Positions 21,207-33,454 of a stretch of DNA of 64,000 bases are shown here, piece after piece. This DNA comes from Brachypterus glaber (taxonomy: Eukaryota > Arthropoda > Insecta > Coleoptera > Kateretidae), in NCBI GenBank assembly GCA_958510825.1, contig OY294050.1, forward strand, positions 45,211,249-45,275,248. The letters are read 5' to 3'. The notes beneath the pieces are model-generated. The model worked only from the letters and a program-made list of their open reading frames with translations, was not told the origin of the DNA and ran no database searches. Each line of letters begins with the position of its first letter. The stretch's first letter is position 1. The position numbers and the translations under genes are program-made.

Positions 21207-23490
21207 TGATACTCGGCGAATTTCCAGTACTCGCATAGGTTTTAAATATTTACATTTTTATTTCTTTCTGTCTTGATTTTTTTAATGGTTCCATTTAAAC
21301 GAGTAAAGTGGGAAAAAAGTTATCGATAAATAAAAATTAAACACTTTCGTATTCTTAAAATATAAAAATCGAATGTCGGTTTTTTCTTTGAAAAATACCG
21401 ATATATATGGATAGTTAATATGTATAGTCAATATTGTTGTGTATACCCTATTGAAAATGACGGGTCTGCGCGGGTATAAATGTTGCATAGACCGGATTTG
21501 AGCGGGTGAATTTCATAATAACAAATTAGTCGTCAAATGTTTCGATTTAGTGACCTTTATAAAAATTTATCCATAATTCGGCAAAATTATTCCGTAAGCC
21601 TATGTTTCTGTGTTTATTTTCAACGTTGATTAGTCACAACTGAGTTTACGCCGAATACTGTTAATTAATTATTATTAATTATTTAGGATTAAATCATTTA
21701 TGAGTTACGTAGTTTTTGGCACTCTTAGTACATTTCTTTAAAAAACGCTCCGTGTACGACTGTTGTTAAATAGAGTTGTATCCAGAAATACTGTATTATT
21801 ATAAATTTTAACACATTTAGTAGTTAAGGACTTCAGTTACCAAAGACAAAAAGCCTTAACCTCAAAATAATTCCAGCCTGGGTTATATGTTTTGGCAGGG
21901 TGCTTGCAACGTTTCATCTAGTTATTTATTTTAATTAACACCCAACAGTAAAACCAATTATAGGGTATCTTATAAAGAGTCATCATCGGCGAATTTCCAG
22001 TGCTCGCATAGGCGCCGGTCGATTCTATCGTTGACGCGAGGTTTTAAATATTTACATTTTTATTTTCTTCGAAAAACACCGATATATTTACATATTTATA
22101 GTTAATATGTATATTCAATATTGTTGTGTGTAACAAATTAGTCGTCAAATGTTTCGATTTAGTGACCTTTATAAAAATTTCCCTCATAATTCGGCAAAAT
22201 TATTCTGTAAGCCTATGTTTCTGTGTTTATTTTCAACGTTGATTAGTCACAACTGAGTTTACGCCGAATACTGTTAATTAATTATTATTAATTATTTAGG
22301 ATTAAATAATTTATGAGTTACGTAGTTTTTGGCACTCTTAGTACATTTCTTTAAAAAACGCTCCGTGTACGACTGTTGTTAAATAGAGTTGTATCCAGAA
22401 ATACTGTATTATTATAACTTTTAACACATTTAGTAGTTAAGGACTTCAGTTACCAAAGACAAAAAGCCTTAACCTCAAAATAATTCCAGCCTGGGTTATA
22501 TGTTTTGGCAGGGTGCTTGCAACGTTTCATCTAGTTATTTATTTTAATTAACACCCAACAGTAAAACCAATTATAGGGTATCTTATAAAGAGTCATCGGC
22601 GAATTTCCAGTGCTCGCATAGGCGCCGGTCGATTCTATCGTTGACGCGAGGTTTTAAATATTTACATTTTTATTTACTTCGAAAAACACCGATATATTTA
22701 CATATTTATAGTTAATATGTATATTCAATATTGTTGTGTGTAACAAATTAATTGTCAAATGTTTCGATTTAGTGACCTTTATAAAAATTTCCCTCATAAT
22801 TCGGCAAAATTATTCTGTAAGCCTATGTTTCTGTGTTTATTTTCAACGTTGATTAGTCACAACTGAGTTTACGCCGAATACTGTTAATTAATTATTATTA
22901 ATTATTTAGGATTAAATCATTTATGAGTTACGTAGTTTTTGGCACTCTTAGTACATTTCTTTAAAAAACGCTCCGTGTACGACTGTTGTTAAATAGAGTT
23001 GTATCCAGAAATACTGTATTATTATAACTTTTAACACATTTAGTAGTTAAGGACTTCAGTTACCAAAGACAAAAAGCCTTAACCTCAAAATAATTCCAGC
23101 CTGGGTTATATGTTTTGGCAGGGTGCTTGCAACGTTTCATCTAGTTATTTATTTTAATTAACACCAAACAGTAAAACCAATTATAGGGTATCTTATAAAG
23201 AGTCATCGGCGAATTTCCAGTGCTCGCATAGGCGCCGGTCGATTCTATCGTTGACGCGAGGTTTTAAATATTTACATTTTTATTTTCTTCGAAAAACACC
23301 GATATATTTACATATTTATAGTTAATATGTATATTCAATATTGTTGTGTGTAACAAATTAATTGTCAAATGTTTCGATTTAGTAACCCTTATAAAAATTT
23401 CCCTCATAATTCGGCAAAATTATTCCGTACGCCTATGTTTCTGTGTTTATTTTCAACGTTGATGAGACATAACTGAATTTACATTTTTTA
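21207..23490 (+). repeat. Tandem array with 610-bp period (four units)
   Basis: Units start with cggcgaatttccagt(a/g)ctcg at about 21207, 21989, 22598 and 23208. The landmark ggcgccggtc recurs at 22011, 22621 and 23231, exactly 610 bp apart. Unit 1 is longer because of extra internal sequence, including a tgacgggtctgcgcgggta insert near 21455-21515. The last unit stops near 23490. Units 2 to 4 are almost identical, pointing to recent amplification. Single copies occur at 18851-19262 (inverted) and 45905-46535. Confidence 0.92.
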
Positions 23491-23975
23491 TAGCCGATTG
23501 TATTAAATCCCGAGACGCGTAGCGTCGAGGGATTTGAGAATGCGAGGCTATAATAGTCTTCTTTACCATGGTTAATATATTATTTTTTTCACTACTAGCA
23601 CGTTTATTCTTATTATTCTGACTTTTTACTTCAGTAATAGATTAAAACGTTTGCTGGATTTTAACCGCGACAAAAAAAAGTAGCCTTTGAAATCGACATT
23701 TTTAAAAACAAATTAATAAATTTATTCACTAAAAGTTGACAGTTCTAGAAGGCCTCCTTAAAATTAAGCGTTTTTTAATCAAAAAAAAGTAAGATTTTTA
23801 AGCATTTTAAAATTTTATTTTAAACTATTTCCAATGTAATAACACAATTAGTAATATTATTTGGCATGCAAATAAAGCCCATTGATAAAAAGTATCGCAG
23901 TTTATTATTGTCCTAGTATACTAGGACAATAATAAATAATTATAATTACAAAGATGAGGAATATTGGATAAACAT
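23491..23975. other. Intergenic DNA, no gene
   Basis: 23505-23570 has an inverted relation to 12730-12775 (gaggctataatagtcttc). An exact 14-bp inverted pair at 23911-23938 (tcctagtata/tatactagga with attattg flanks) forms a perfect hairpin. Nothing coding. Confidence 0.5.
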
Positions 23976-25164
23976 ATACAGGGTGTATTTGAAATAGCGT
24001 AGGAAATTTTAACAGGTGATTCTACATGATAAAATATGACAAAAAGTTCCTATAAACATATGTCTAAAAATGCGTCATAAGGGAGCTACGCCCCTTTGAA
24101 ATTGGCTAAAAAATCGGTTTTTATTTAATAACTCAAGAACCCTTTGAGATATATTAACGAGGTTTTGCACCGGAATTAATCCCAATAAGGCGCATCTTTG
24201 TATATCATTTTCACGTACTTATTTAAACCAGGGGTATGCGAAACGGGGGGGCCTTATCAGTTTTTTGTCCCAAACTTTTTTCTTTGTAACTTTTTTGCAA
24301 TTTTATTTTTGAAATATGATTCCTCAGGTCAAAATAAATAAAAAAGGTACTCTTGTTGTAATACTGTAGGATTAACCGTTTTCGAGTAAAGTTCATTTGA
24401 AGGTGAAATTCCACGGTTCGAGGACGAAAAATTAAATACTAAGATGTCGAAAACCAAAATTTTAATGATGCAATGTTATTCTTCATCAAAAACTAAGAAA
24501 AAAAGTTTCCATACATGTAGGTCGAAAAAACGCTTTTAAAGCTACCATAGCCCTCTAAAAATGGTTCATATTTAGGAGACCATAGCTCCATTAGGATAGA
24601 TTTTTGGAAGTACCTGTATATGAGGTTTTTTTTGTTAGTTTTTATTGTACATTCGCCCTGCATCATTAAAATTTTGGTTTTCAACATTTTAGTATTTAAT
24701 TTTTCGTCTTCGAACCGTGGAATTTCACCTTCAAATGAATTTTTCTCGAAAACGGTTAATCCTACAGTATTACAACAAGAGTACCTTATTTGTGTATTTT
24801 GACCTGAGGAATCATATTTCAAAAATAAAATTGCAAAAAAGTTACACAGAAAAAAGTTTGGGACAAAAAACTGAGAAGCCCCCCCCCCCCCCCGTTTCGC
24901 ACACCCCTGGTTGAAATAAGTACATGAAAATAACACATAAAAACGGGCCTTGGTAGGGTTAGTTGACGTACAAAACCTCGTTGATATATCTCAAAGGGTT
25001 CCTGAGTTATTAAATAAAAACCGATTTTTTTAGCCACTTTCAAAGGGGCGTAGCTCCCTTATGACGCATTTTTAGACATATGTTTATAGGAACTTTTTGT
25101 CATATTTTATGATGTAGAATCATCTGTTAAAATTTACTACGCTATTTCAAATACACCGTGTATA
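23976..25164. mobile_element. 1.19-kb foldback (hairpin) element, copy 1
   Basis: Left arm from acagggtgtatttgaaatag to about 24540 and right arm from about 24600 to ctatttcaaatacaccgtgt are inverted copies over roughly 560 bp, with only a short loop. A frame beginning MEFHLQMNF occurs in both arms (minus strand ending at 24414, plus strand from 24717) only because the arms are mirror copies. A 19-base C-run lies at about 24876-24894. Confidence 0.9.
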
Positions 25165-25206
25165 CAGAGTGTACATTCAGAAATAAGTTCGAGAATGTTA
25201 AGGGGG

Positions 25207-25597
25207 TGCAAGGGCGTAGATGTTTTTCTTCTATGGGGGGGTAATACCCAGGGCCGGCCTTTCGGCGCCCTGGAGCAAGCCTTAAATTTGGCACCCCTAG
25301 AAAAAAAAACAACCTCAAAAAAAAAAAGCTTTGTCCCTGACGGTTTCAAGCAAAACTTGGCGCCTTGGCAAAAAAAATGGCGCCCAGAAAAATGCCCTAA
25401 AGAATAAAAGCTTTGTCGCTGACGGTTTCTACTGAAAAAAAAAAAATTGGCGCCCAAAAAAATACCTTTAAGAAAAAAGCTTTGTCCCTGACGGTTCTAC
25501 CAAACTTGGCGCTCATGCAGCAAAAAAAAAATGGCGCCCAACCCTATGGGGGTGGGGGTAATTACCCCCATTACCCCCCCTCATCTACGCCCTTGCA
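25207..25597. mobile_element. 391-bp TIR element with three internal repeats
   Basis: Left tgcaagggcgtagatg and right catctacgcccttgca are perfect 16-bp TIRs. Between them an 80-90-bp unit (aagctttgtccctgacggtt ... cttggcgcc) is repeated three times, from about 25327, 25407 and 25477. Confidence 0.85.
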
Positions 25598-26055
25598 GGG
25601 GGTGATTCTACATTAAAAAATATGGAAAAAAGTTCCTATAAAAATTTGTCCGGAAATTACCCTTCTAAGGGTATATCTAAGAAGTAGATTTTATTTAATA
25701 TTTCTGGAACCCTACCACAGCTGTGCACAGTACCGATTTTTTGCACATGCCTTAACATTGATAAAGGATATCATTTTGTGTAATTTTTATTTGGTAATTT
25801 TAATCAGTGACGTCAAAATTGGGGGGGGGGGGGCGATGTCACTTTTATGCCCCAAACTTTTCATGTGTAGTTTTTTTGACATTTTATTAATAAAATATGA
25901 TTTTTAAATTAAAATAGTATGTTTAAGTACTAGTTTCATAACATACGGTTTTAGCGCACGAGTACAAGTTTAGAAAACGAGCCGCTTGCGACGAGTTTTC
26001 TAAAGTACAAGTGCTCTAAAAACGTGTTATGCAACGAGTGCTTTATACAATTTTT
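25598..26055. repeat. Foldback-family fragment and palindrome core
   Basis: 25600-25910 is a diverged relative of the 24-kb foldback (ggtgattctacattaaaaaa, aagttcctataaaaa), with a 13-base G-run at 25821-25833. 25918-26043 is a palindrome core copy (ttagcgcacgagtacaagtt ... aacgtgttatgcaa), placed next to MITE W as at 16962 and 33821 but inverted. Confidence 0.65.
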
Positions 26056-26436
26056 TCTATTTTACTCTAAAATTTAAAAAACATACATTTAAATTGATGA
26101 CTGATTTAGGGATTTTTGTTTTGGGTTGGCATTACAGTTTACACTATGTTTAAAATTCTAAGAACAAATTATATTTTGATATGTTTTACAGTCATCTCTT
26201 CTTTTTTCACTGCAATTAACCAGTCCACAATTTTAACACGGTAAAAAATAACACAACACACAAAATTTTGTAAAAAATTAAACTTTAAATCGACATTGAC
26301 ATTTGCACGCAAACCGTCAAGAGATAGGCTTTTGTATGTTGCCAACCCAACAGAAAAAAAAGTAGAGACCTCTTATGGGCCTATAAGAACACGCAAAATG
26401 CGTGTGTTTATGAGCTTATAAGAGTCGCAAAATAGA
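26056..26436 (-). mobile_element. MITE family W, inverted copy
   Basis: Ends tctattttac and gcaaaataga, same orientation as 7671-8008. Contains cgtcaagagataggctt and gacctcttatgggcc. Confidence 0.85.
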
Positions 26437-27350
26437 AAAATACATCAAAAAGGTACTCTTTATGTAACACTGTAGGGCCAACAGTTTTCGAAAAAATTTC
26501 ACGTTCTGAGATTCAAAAATAGGAGCTAAGATATGCACCAACAAAATGTTCAACTGCAGGGTGATTCTATACATTCTCCTTTTAGAAAGAATAATGAAAA
26601 AGGTCAAAAGATAATATATTTATTATCTGATAAGAAAGCATGTATCGCCTGATCTGTACTGTCAGTGCAATATACCTTAAATATTTAAAAACTGGCGCAT
26701 AGACCCTTTTAGAACAAATCACAAAATTACTCAATTTAATTATTTTTTATCTGAATCACATATTTCAGAAACCCTACAAGTCCAAAAACAGCGGACTTGT
26801 GTGGTTTCTGTTGAAAAGAAAGATCTATATTAAAGAAGTGGATTTTTGCTAAAAACCCCACACACCCTTAACGTCCACATTTTTGGGCATGTGGGTTTTT
26901 TTACCGAAAGTCCACTTCTTTATATCAAAAAGAATCTTTTGGCATGGTATTTAAAAATTGGCACATAGCTTATTTTAAAATTAACTAGCGACTAAAAATT
27001 AAAAAAATGTATTTTTATTCCATATTTTAGCATTTTTTAATTGAAAATTATAATTTTTTATTTTTTTCTTTAAGTCCAAACCCCATATAACTTTTGTTTT
27101 TGGGGGGATTACTTTCACAATTGCTAAAATTGATCCTTTAAATAAAAGTAATTTTTCCTGAAAAAGTTACGTTTATCGGATTTTTTTTTCAGCTCTTTTA
27201 GATTTTTTTAAAGGTTTACCCCCCATAACTTCTTTGTTTTTGGGGTATTACTTTTAAAATTAGTAGAATTGATCCTTATAATAAAAATTATTTTTCCTGA
27301 AAAGGTTACGTTGTAGTGAAGTGGTTTTTTACTATTAAATATTTTTCTAC
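26437..27350. repeat. Degenerate repeats including a tttttggggggattac family
   Basis: 26440-26580 is foldback-family sequence (ggtactctttatgtaacact). Two diverged units at 27075-27185 and 27215-27310 share ataacttttgtttttggggg, attgatcctt and tttttcctgaaaa; relatives lie at 28520-28630, 34745-34870 and (inverted) 61225-61335. 26770-26935 has gtccacttctt pairs in inverted order. Confidence 0.55.
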
Positions 27351-28500
27351 TAATGTAGTGATGTCGAATTCTTCACTAATGTTGTGATAGTGGTATACAA
27401 TTCGGTTATAGCCGAGCAGTTAATTATAACTTTTATAATAAATTACTCAGTTAGGTTGGCCATACAATCTTCCATCGTATTTAAAGTATACCCGAGCGGA
27501 GAATATACTTAACCACTTATCACTTTATTCGGGAGCGGGTTTTCTAGAGAGACGGCGCTTTGGAAACAGAGTAAAACAATTTCTTCTTAACTTAAGAATA
27601 ATATATTAAATAAATGTGAATAAATTCTTCAAGAACATGAAAGATCAATTCTTACTTCTAAGTCCTATTTCTATGCAAAACCCTTAAATCTTAATTTCCA
27701 TTATATATTAGTTTTCCATTAAATACTTCTAAATTAAAACATTCTATGTTTGAAATCCCAACTATTCGCAATCATTTTCAAATCCCATTTTATTTTACAC
27801 ATTTTTCTTAGTGTATATTAAAACTGGTTCGTATAAGTCATTCAAATTATTTTACAAAATATTTTTCAAAGTTAATTAATATTCGTCAAAATTTCTATCA
27901 GTGTTCAAACTATCAATATTTATAAGTGTCCAAAATTATTTCTATGTCTGAAAATACGAGTCTCAAAATTTTTCTAAGTTTTAAAACTATTTTTAATTCA
28001 AGAATAAATCTCAAAATAAATTCTCACAGAAACTACATTTTCACTTTTGAATTTGCCATAGTGACACCCTGAATAAAACTGAATAATTATGAATCTTTTC
28101 ATGAGTTTATATACCCAATAAGAAGGTCACTAGTTAAATTTATTTGACAATGCTATTAGCGCAAAATATCTACAAAGATACCGCGCATATTTAATTACCC
28201 CGACAAAAGAGTTTCAGTCTCATCAATTTGCAAACTAATTGCTATTTCTGACATCTGAAACGATCATTTTAACCATAAATTAAATTTGTATAAATAATTT
28301 GGACTACTAGACAACTTTTAAGTTATACCGACAAGAATTACCGAGGAGGGGTCCGATGTAATTTAGGTCAAACCGGACTTTACCGAAGCCGAATCTCGTG
28401 AAGCCAGATTGTATCATAGCGCAATATTAAAGAAATATTATTTTAAAATTTTAACTACATATAAAATATTCGGATCATAACAACGTAATCGGAATGTTCT
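27351..28500. other. Stretch without close repeats in this window
   Basis: It differs from its surroundings: moderate GC blocks (cgggagcgggttttctagag, ttaccgaagccgaatctcgt), a tcagtt-type initiator near 27448 and several aataaa signals. It could be part of an LTR or an old unique region. No coding frame over 60 codons and no exon motif. Confidence 0.35.
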
Positions 28501-29371
28501 TTCAGCTTTTTTGATTTTTTTTTAAGTTTAACCCTATAACCTTTTTGTATTTGGGGGATTACCTTCAAAAACAAAAGGAATCTTCCCTTTGTAGAACTTG
28601 ATTTTTCCTGAAATGTTCAAGTCGATCGGATTATTCGTTCTTAAGTAATCGTGTTCACAAAAATCGTGACACGGACTGTGCCGTCCAAAAAAAAGGGTAC
28701 TATTTTTTTAAATGTAATTTTCTACTATTTTCTTGGACGTCGATGACCTTTCTAAAAGGTTTAAGCAATATTTCGGACTTTTGCTTTACATGATTTGACC
28801 AGTGGCGTCCTAAGTTTATATTTTATTTAAATACATCCTTATTTAACAACCTGGTCAAGTTTTATTATTATTGGATTAAATTTAGCGATGTAATGATTTT
28901 ACAGATGCCTAAAAATGGACTATTTTTAGAAAAAAAAAACATTATTATCTCGAGAACAATTAATTTTTGACCAATACTAAATGGTATCAAAATTAAACAA
29001 TGTTTATGCGAAATAAATTGTTGCAATAAAAAATGGGTCATTCCATAAAAAAAATAAAGTTTGTGCTACCAGCCTCCACGAAACACCTTGTATACATGAA
29101 AATATTTTTAGGTTCCTCCTTTCGTCAAATCATAAAACACGTGCAAATTTATTTTTTCTTACAATTTTCTAGAAAAAACCATGTAAGGAGTATGTCTGGA
29201 CACCCTGTATAATGAAATGCGTAGCATTACATATCTTCACGGCTTGTTTTGTCTTTAAAACTGTAACAGTGTAAGAAATTAAACAATACAAATACAAATA
29301 TTATAATTAACATGGGCGTGGTCAAAGAATGTCCAAGTAACCTGATATTTGGTATGTAAGCATAGTTTTTT
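28501..29371. repeat. Decayed repeat fragments
   Basis: 28520-28700 is a tttgggggattacc family unit followed by a gtgttcacaaaaatcgtgac block. 29210-29245 is the inverted gcattacatatcttcacgg repeat end also found at 42405-42440. No gene. Confidence 0.55.
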
Positions 29372-29786
29372 AATGGAGCTCTCTACAACTAGAATTATGA
29401 AACAAAAGACGTCTACCCTATCTCTATCTTATTTGTGCTACACTTTCCAAGCCAACCAAATAAATACTATATTTGTTTTTCATACAACAAATACAGTATT
29501 TATTTGGTTGGCCGAAAAGTGTAGCACTGAGCGGCACGAATGAACATAGCTAATGTGAATCTGTAGAATAAGATAAATCTACTAAAATTTAGATGGCGCC
29601 AGTAATTTCTTTAATAAAAATAATATAGTTACACTTTTCACCCGGCCAAGTAAATATTGTATTTGTTCAACAAAGAACAAATACAGAATTTGTTTGGTTG
29701 GGTGGAAGTGGGAGTGTATGTATGTCTTCTATCCTTTTTGAGTAGAACTTTTGTCTCTGTCTAATATAACGGGAGAAATCGCCATT
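29372..29786 (+). mobile_element. Double-hairpin MITE (family D), copy 1
   Basis: Starts aatggagctctctacaacta and ends gagaaatcgccatt. Two internal hairpins are formed by (a) ccaaccaaataaatact... and its inverse around 29452-29515 and (b) ccggccaagtaaatattg and its imperfect inverse around 29642-29705. Copies at 32436-32851 and 38571-38983. Confidence 0.9.
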
Positions 29787-29846
29787 GAAACAACATAGGA
29801 AGGGTGCATATGAAAAATTAGAAAAATGTTTTTGTTTGCAAGACCC

Positions 29847-30780
29847 TAGTAAAGTCCAGTCAAATAACGAAAAATTCCTATGTTAAATTGCAATAAATGT
29901 ACACGGGCCGATATTTTAAAGGGTAGTAGTGCATGGTAACAGAACACTCCTGTTAGTTTTTCACCGGGTGGTTTGCGTAAGGGGTGTCGGCTATCTTGAA
30001 TTTTAATGGTGAGTGCGGTTATCTCGCTAAATACGCATCTTGCGATAAAAATGCATATAACCAATTTCGTTAAGGAGGAAATTTCCAACAATTTTTATTT
30101 GGATCATTTTTTTAATATATTAATAACAAACGAGTTATAAATATTCAAAAATTGCCATGTTGGAGCCGGAGCCGGAGAATAAAAGTCATTATAAGCCAAC
30201 TTGTAGCTCTTGAAATTCTCTATAAGTTATTTATATTATGCATTTTTATAAGTATTTTTTTACGGTTACAGTGGGCACTGAAAGTCGAGTTGCGCCCTCT
30301 GTAACCGTACCAAAGTACCTAAGAAAATTTATAATATATAGATCTTATAGAGTGAGCTACAAGTTTACTCATAACCACTTTTATCGTCAAACGAATAATT
30401 TGGCTGAAAAATGGAAAAAAACAATTTCACCTCCAACGTGGCTATTTTTAAATCTGCCTTCTAAGCTGAAAGGTCCTATCTGTGTATGTTAAACCTATGT
30501 AGATGGGACCTTTCAGCTTAGCACGGCAGAAATTAACTTGATTGTTACTAATATATTAAAAAAATGATTCTAACAAAAATTGTTGGAAATTTCCTCCTTA
30601 ACAAAATTGGTTATATGCATTTTTATCGTAGGATGCATATTATGCAACTCACCCCTAAAATTCAAGCAGACACCCCTTACGCAAACCACCCGGTGAAAAA
30701 CTAACAGAAGTGTTCTGTTACCATCCACTACTACCCTTTTAAATATCAGCCCGTGTACATTTATTATTTGACGGGACTAG
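29847..30780. mobile_element. About 930-bp long-TIR element
   Basis: Arms of roughly 270 bp: ctagtaaagtccagtcaaat at the left and atttgacgggactag at the right, with caccgggtggtttgcgtaag / cttacgcaaaccacccggtg deeper in. The centre holds a small hairpin at 30463-30519. Frames across the arms have no family motif. Confidence 0.85.
30463..30519. repeat. Hairpin inside the 30-kb element
   Basis: aagctgaaaggtcc-atct pairs with agat-gggacctttcagctt around a 20-nt loop; pairing extends outward through ctgcc/ggcag. Confidence 0.7.
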
Positions 30781-31384
30781 TATAATAGGTACATTGTAAC
30801 ACAAAGCATTTTGCTCGAAGCAAGAGTTCTTAGACATTCTATAATAATAATACGCTTGGCAACATTGGTCGGGAGCACAAAAACGGGCTAGTCGATCGAT
30901 GCGCTAAAGGGGAGTCCGCTTGTTTGGATTGTAAATTAGGGTGGATCGATAGTGCCTCCTATAAATTTTGTTTCGTAAGACTTTCTCAGAGATAACCAGC
31001 GGTCTCGAATGAGCGAGAATATTTTCTCATAAAAAAATTATGTCCAAAAATAATTTATTACATTTTTAGGAGGGGGGGGGGTCATGGAAAAAATGCTATA
31101 AAATTTTTTTGTATAATTTTATTTTACCTTTAAAATGTTTCTTCTATCTTTAATAATAAAGAAATTATGTTTAGAAACATATTTTACATTTAAGGGGAGA
31201 GGGGGGCTTGAAAAATGATAATACCATTTTTTGTGTAATTTTATTTTCATTTTCGAAAAAAGAAACTTTGAAAAAATAAAATGCATTTTTTTAAACTTTT
31301 TAATTTTTTTGAATTTTTTTTTTCAAAATATTTTCGTTTTCCAAAAATATTGTTTTAATGAACCAAGACTTACAGAAGAAATTA
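30781..31384. other. Unassigned DNA, G-run repeats
   Basis: Two related segments around G-runs (31070-31081, 31198-31207) each followed by ataccattttttgtgtaatt-like sequence. No gene. Confidence 0.45.
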
Positions 31385-31852
31385 TTATTTTGGTTTTCGA
31401 CATTTTAGTGTTTAATTGTTCGTCCTCGAACCGTGAAATTTCACCTTCAAATGAACTTTTCTCGAAAACGGTTAATCCTACAGTATTACAACAAGAGTAC
31501 CTTTTTTATGCATTTTGACCTGAGGAATCATATTTCAAAAATAAAATTGCAAAAAAGTTTCATAGAAAAAAGTTTGGGACAAAAAAGGCCCCCCCGTTTC
31601 GCACACCCCTGGTTTAAATAAGTACGTGAAAATGACATACAAAGATGGGCCTTATTAGGATTAATTTACGTGCAAAACCTCGTTAACATATCTCAAAGGG
31701 TTCCTGAGTTATTAAATAAAAACCGATTTTTTTAGCCAATTTCAAAGGGGCGTAGCTCCCTTATGACGCATTTTTAGACATATGTTTATAGGAACTTTTT
31801 GTTATATTTTATCATTAAAATTTCCTACGCTATTTCAAATACACCGTGTATA
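31385..31852 (+). mobile_element. Half copy (right arm) of the 1.19-kb foldback
   Basis: Matches 24660-25164 and 35750-36247, ending ctatttcaaatacaccgtgt. The left arm is missing. Confidence 0.85.
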
Positions 31853-32435
31853 ACTGAATAAATAAAGCTGTTTACTTAAATTTGATTGATTCAATAAATA
31901 GCCCATGGAAATGCACAACTAAGAGTAAGGTTAATGAAAAATCCACAAAAATTGGAGTTGCGTTTTTTTTAGCTTAGTAGGGCAGTATACGGTCCCAGCA
32001 GGGGCGGATCCAGCTATTTTTGGGCAAACATTTTAAGTATTTTCTTTAAAAAACGGATATTTTTCTTAAAAACTCTTACTTGGGGAGATGCTTTTGGATT
32101 TTGAATCACCCCTTAAAATGTTGTAACTTATTCCCGAATCATCCTGTATGCGCTGATGGTTGGCAAATATTTACTGTTTGGATGGAACGGTCCTTCTTGG
32201 CAAGGTTTCAGTACAACGTTCTGTAAAAAAATATTGATTTATTCGGTTTTTATATTTTTAAATTAGATCTTGTTTGCCAATAAAAGTGAAAATGCCGCAC
32301 TAATAAAATAACAAGCCGTGAAGATGTGTAATGCTGGTATTCCATACAGGGGCGTAGCTACCGCTGTAGCAGATGTTTCAATGATACAGGGTATCCGAGC
32401 TACAGGGGACCGACATGTGTAAGCGAAAGGTTCTG
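31853..32435. other. Intergenic DNA with a repeat end
   Basis: 32312-32345 carries the acaagccgtgaagatg repeat end. No gene recognised. Confidence 0.45.
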
Positions 32436-32851
32436 AATGGAGCTCTCTACAACTAGAATTATGAAACAAAAGACGTCTACCCTATCTCTATCTCATTTGT
32501 GCTACACTTTCTCCAGCCAACCAAATAAATACTGTATTTGTTTTTCATACAACAAATACAGTATTTATTTGGTTGGCCGGAAAGTGTAGCACTGAGCGAC
32601 ACGAACGAACATAGCTAATGTGAATCTGTAGAATAAGATAATTCTACTAAAATTTAGATGGCGCCAGTAATTTCTTTAATAAAAATAATATAGTTACACT
32701 TTTCGCCCGGCCAAGTAAATATTGTATTTGTTCAACAAAGAACAAATACAGAATTTGTTTGGTTGGGTGGAAGTGGGAGTGTATGTATGTCTTCTATCCT
32801 TTTTGGGTAGAACTTTTGTCCCTGTCTAATCTAACGGGAGAAATCGCCATT
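32436..32851 (+). mobile_element. Double-hairpin MITE (family D), copy 2
   Basis: Near-identical to 29372-29786. The first hairpin (32517-32580) is close to perfect over 29 paired bases. Confidence 0.9.
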
Positions 32852-33454
32852 GGAACAAAGCTTGAATAAGTAAAAATTGATAAAAGTTTTCTTGCATTTT
32901 TATGAAACTTTAAATTGTAACACTCTTTTAAAACTAAAATGGACTACTTTTGTAAAAAAAATTGCTTGCGCCTATAAAGCTTTCTTGCATTTTTATGAAA
33001 TTTTAAATTGTGTTTGTTTAAAATTTAAAACAGTGCAACTGCGGGGGTGGAGTTAGAAAAATTTTATTATTAGATTCAACTTCAGCAACCTTAAAAACCC
33101 CTATATAGCAACTTTCAATTTTTTGTAAAAAAAATGTATTTTTCCCCATTTGCCTCCCTTGCCGCACCCCAATGTTCACCAAAAGCAATCCCGATCGAGA
33201 AATTTTGGTAACATACCTGTATGCCAAATTTCAAGTCTCTAACTTAAAGCGTTCTTACGAGATTTCCTGGACAGACCGATCGACCGACAATTTTTTTTTT
33301 TGCTTGAAATTTTTTTATATCGACATAAAACGTCATAAGACGCAAAAATACACAACAAATTTGAAAATTTTTGCACGAATACAATGCTTTCCGAAATTTT
33401 GAAAATTTTCAAAATGGGAAAGCAAAATTGTCCTAATACATATTTTTAACTTTT
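32852..33454 (-). repeat. aatttggcatacaggtatc family, inverted copy
   Basis: 33060-33420 matches 43440-43810 and 19630-19960 on the opposite strand (gtatgccaaatttcaagtc, gaccgatcgaccgac, catcttacgacgtt-like blocks). Confidence 0.7.

Noticed and set aside
21207..23490. CRISPR-like array
   Set aside because: Unit length of 610 bp, eukaryotic context and no short direct repeats with spacers; it is a tandem satellite-like array.
24223..24936. MEFHLQMNF frames as a conserved gene family
   Set aside because: They lie in mirror-image arms of foldback elements on both strands, lack a good start context and end in C-run repeats; similarity follows the DNA repeat.
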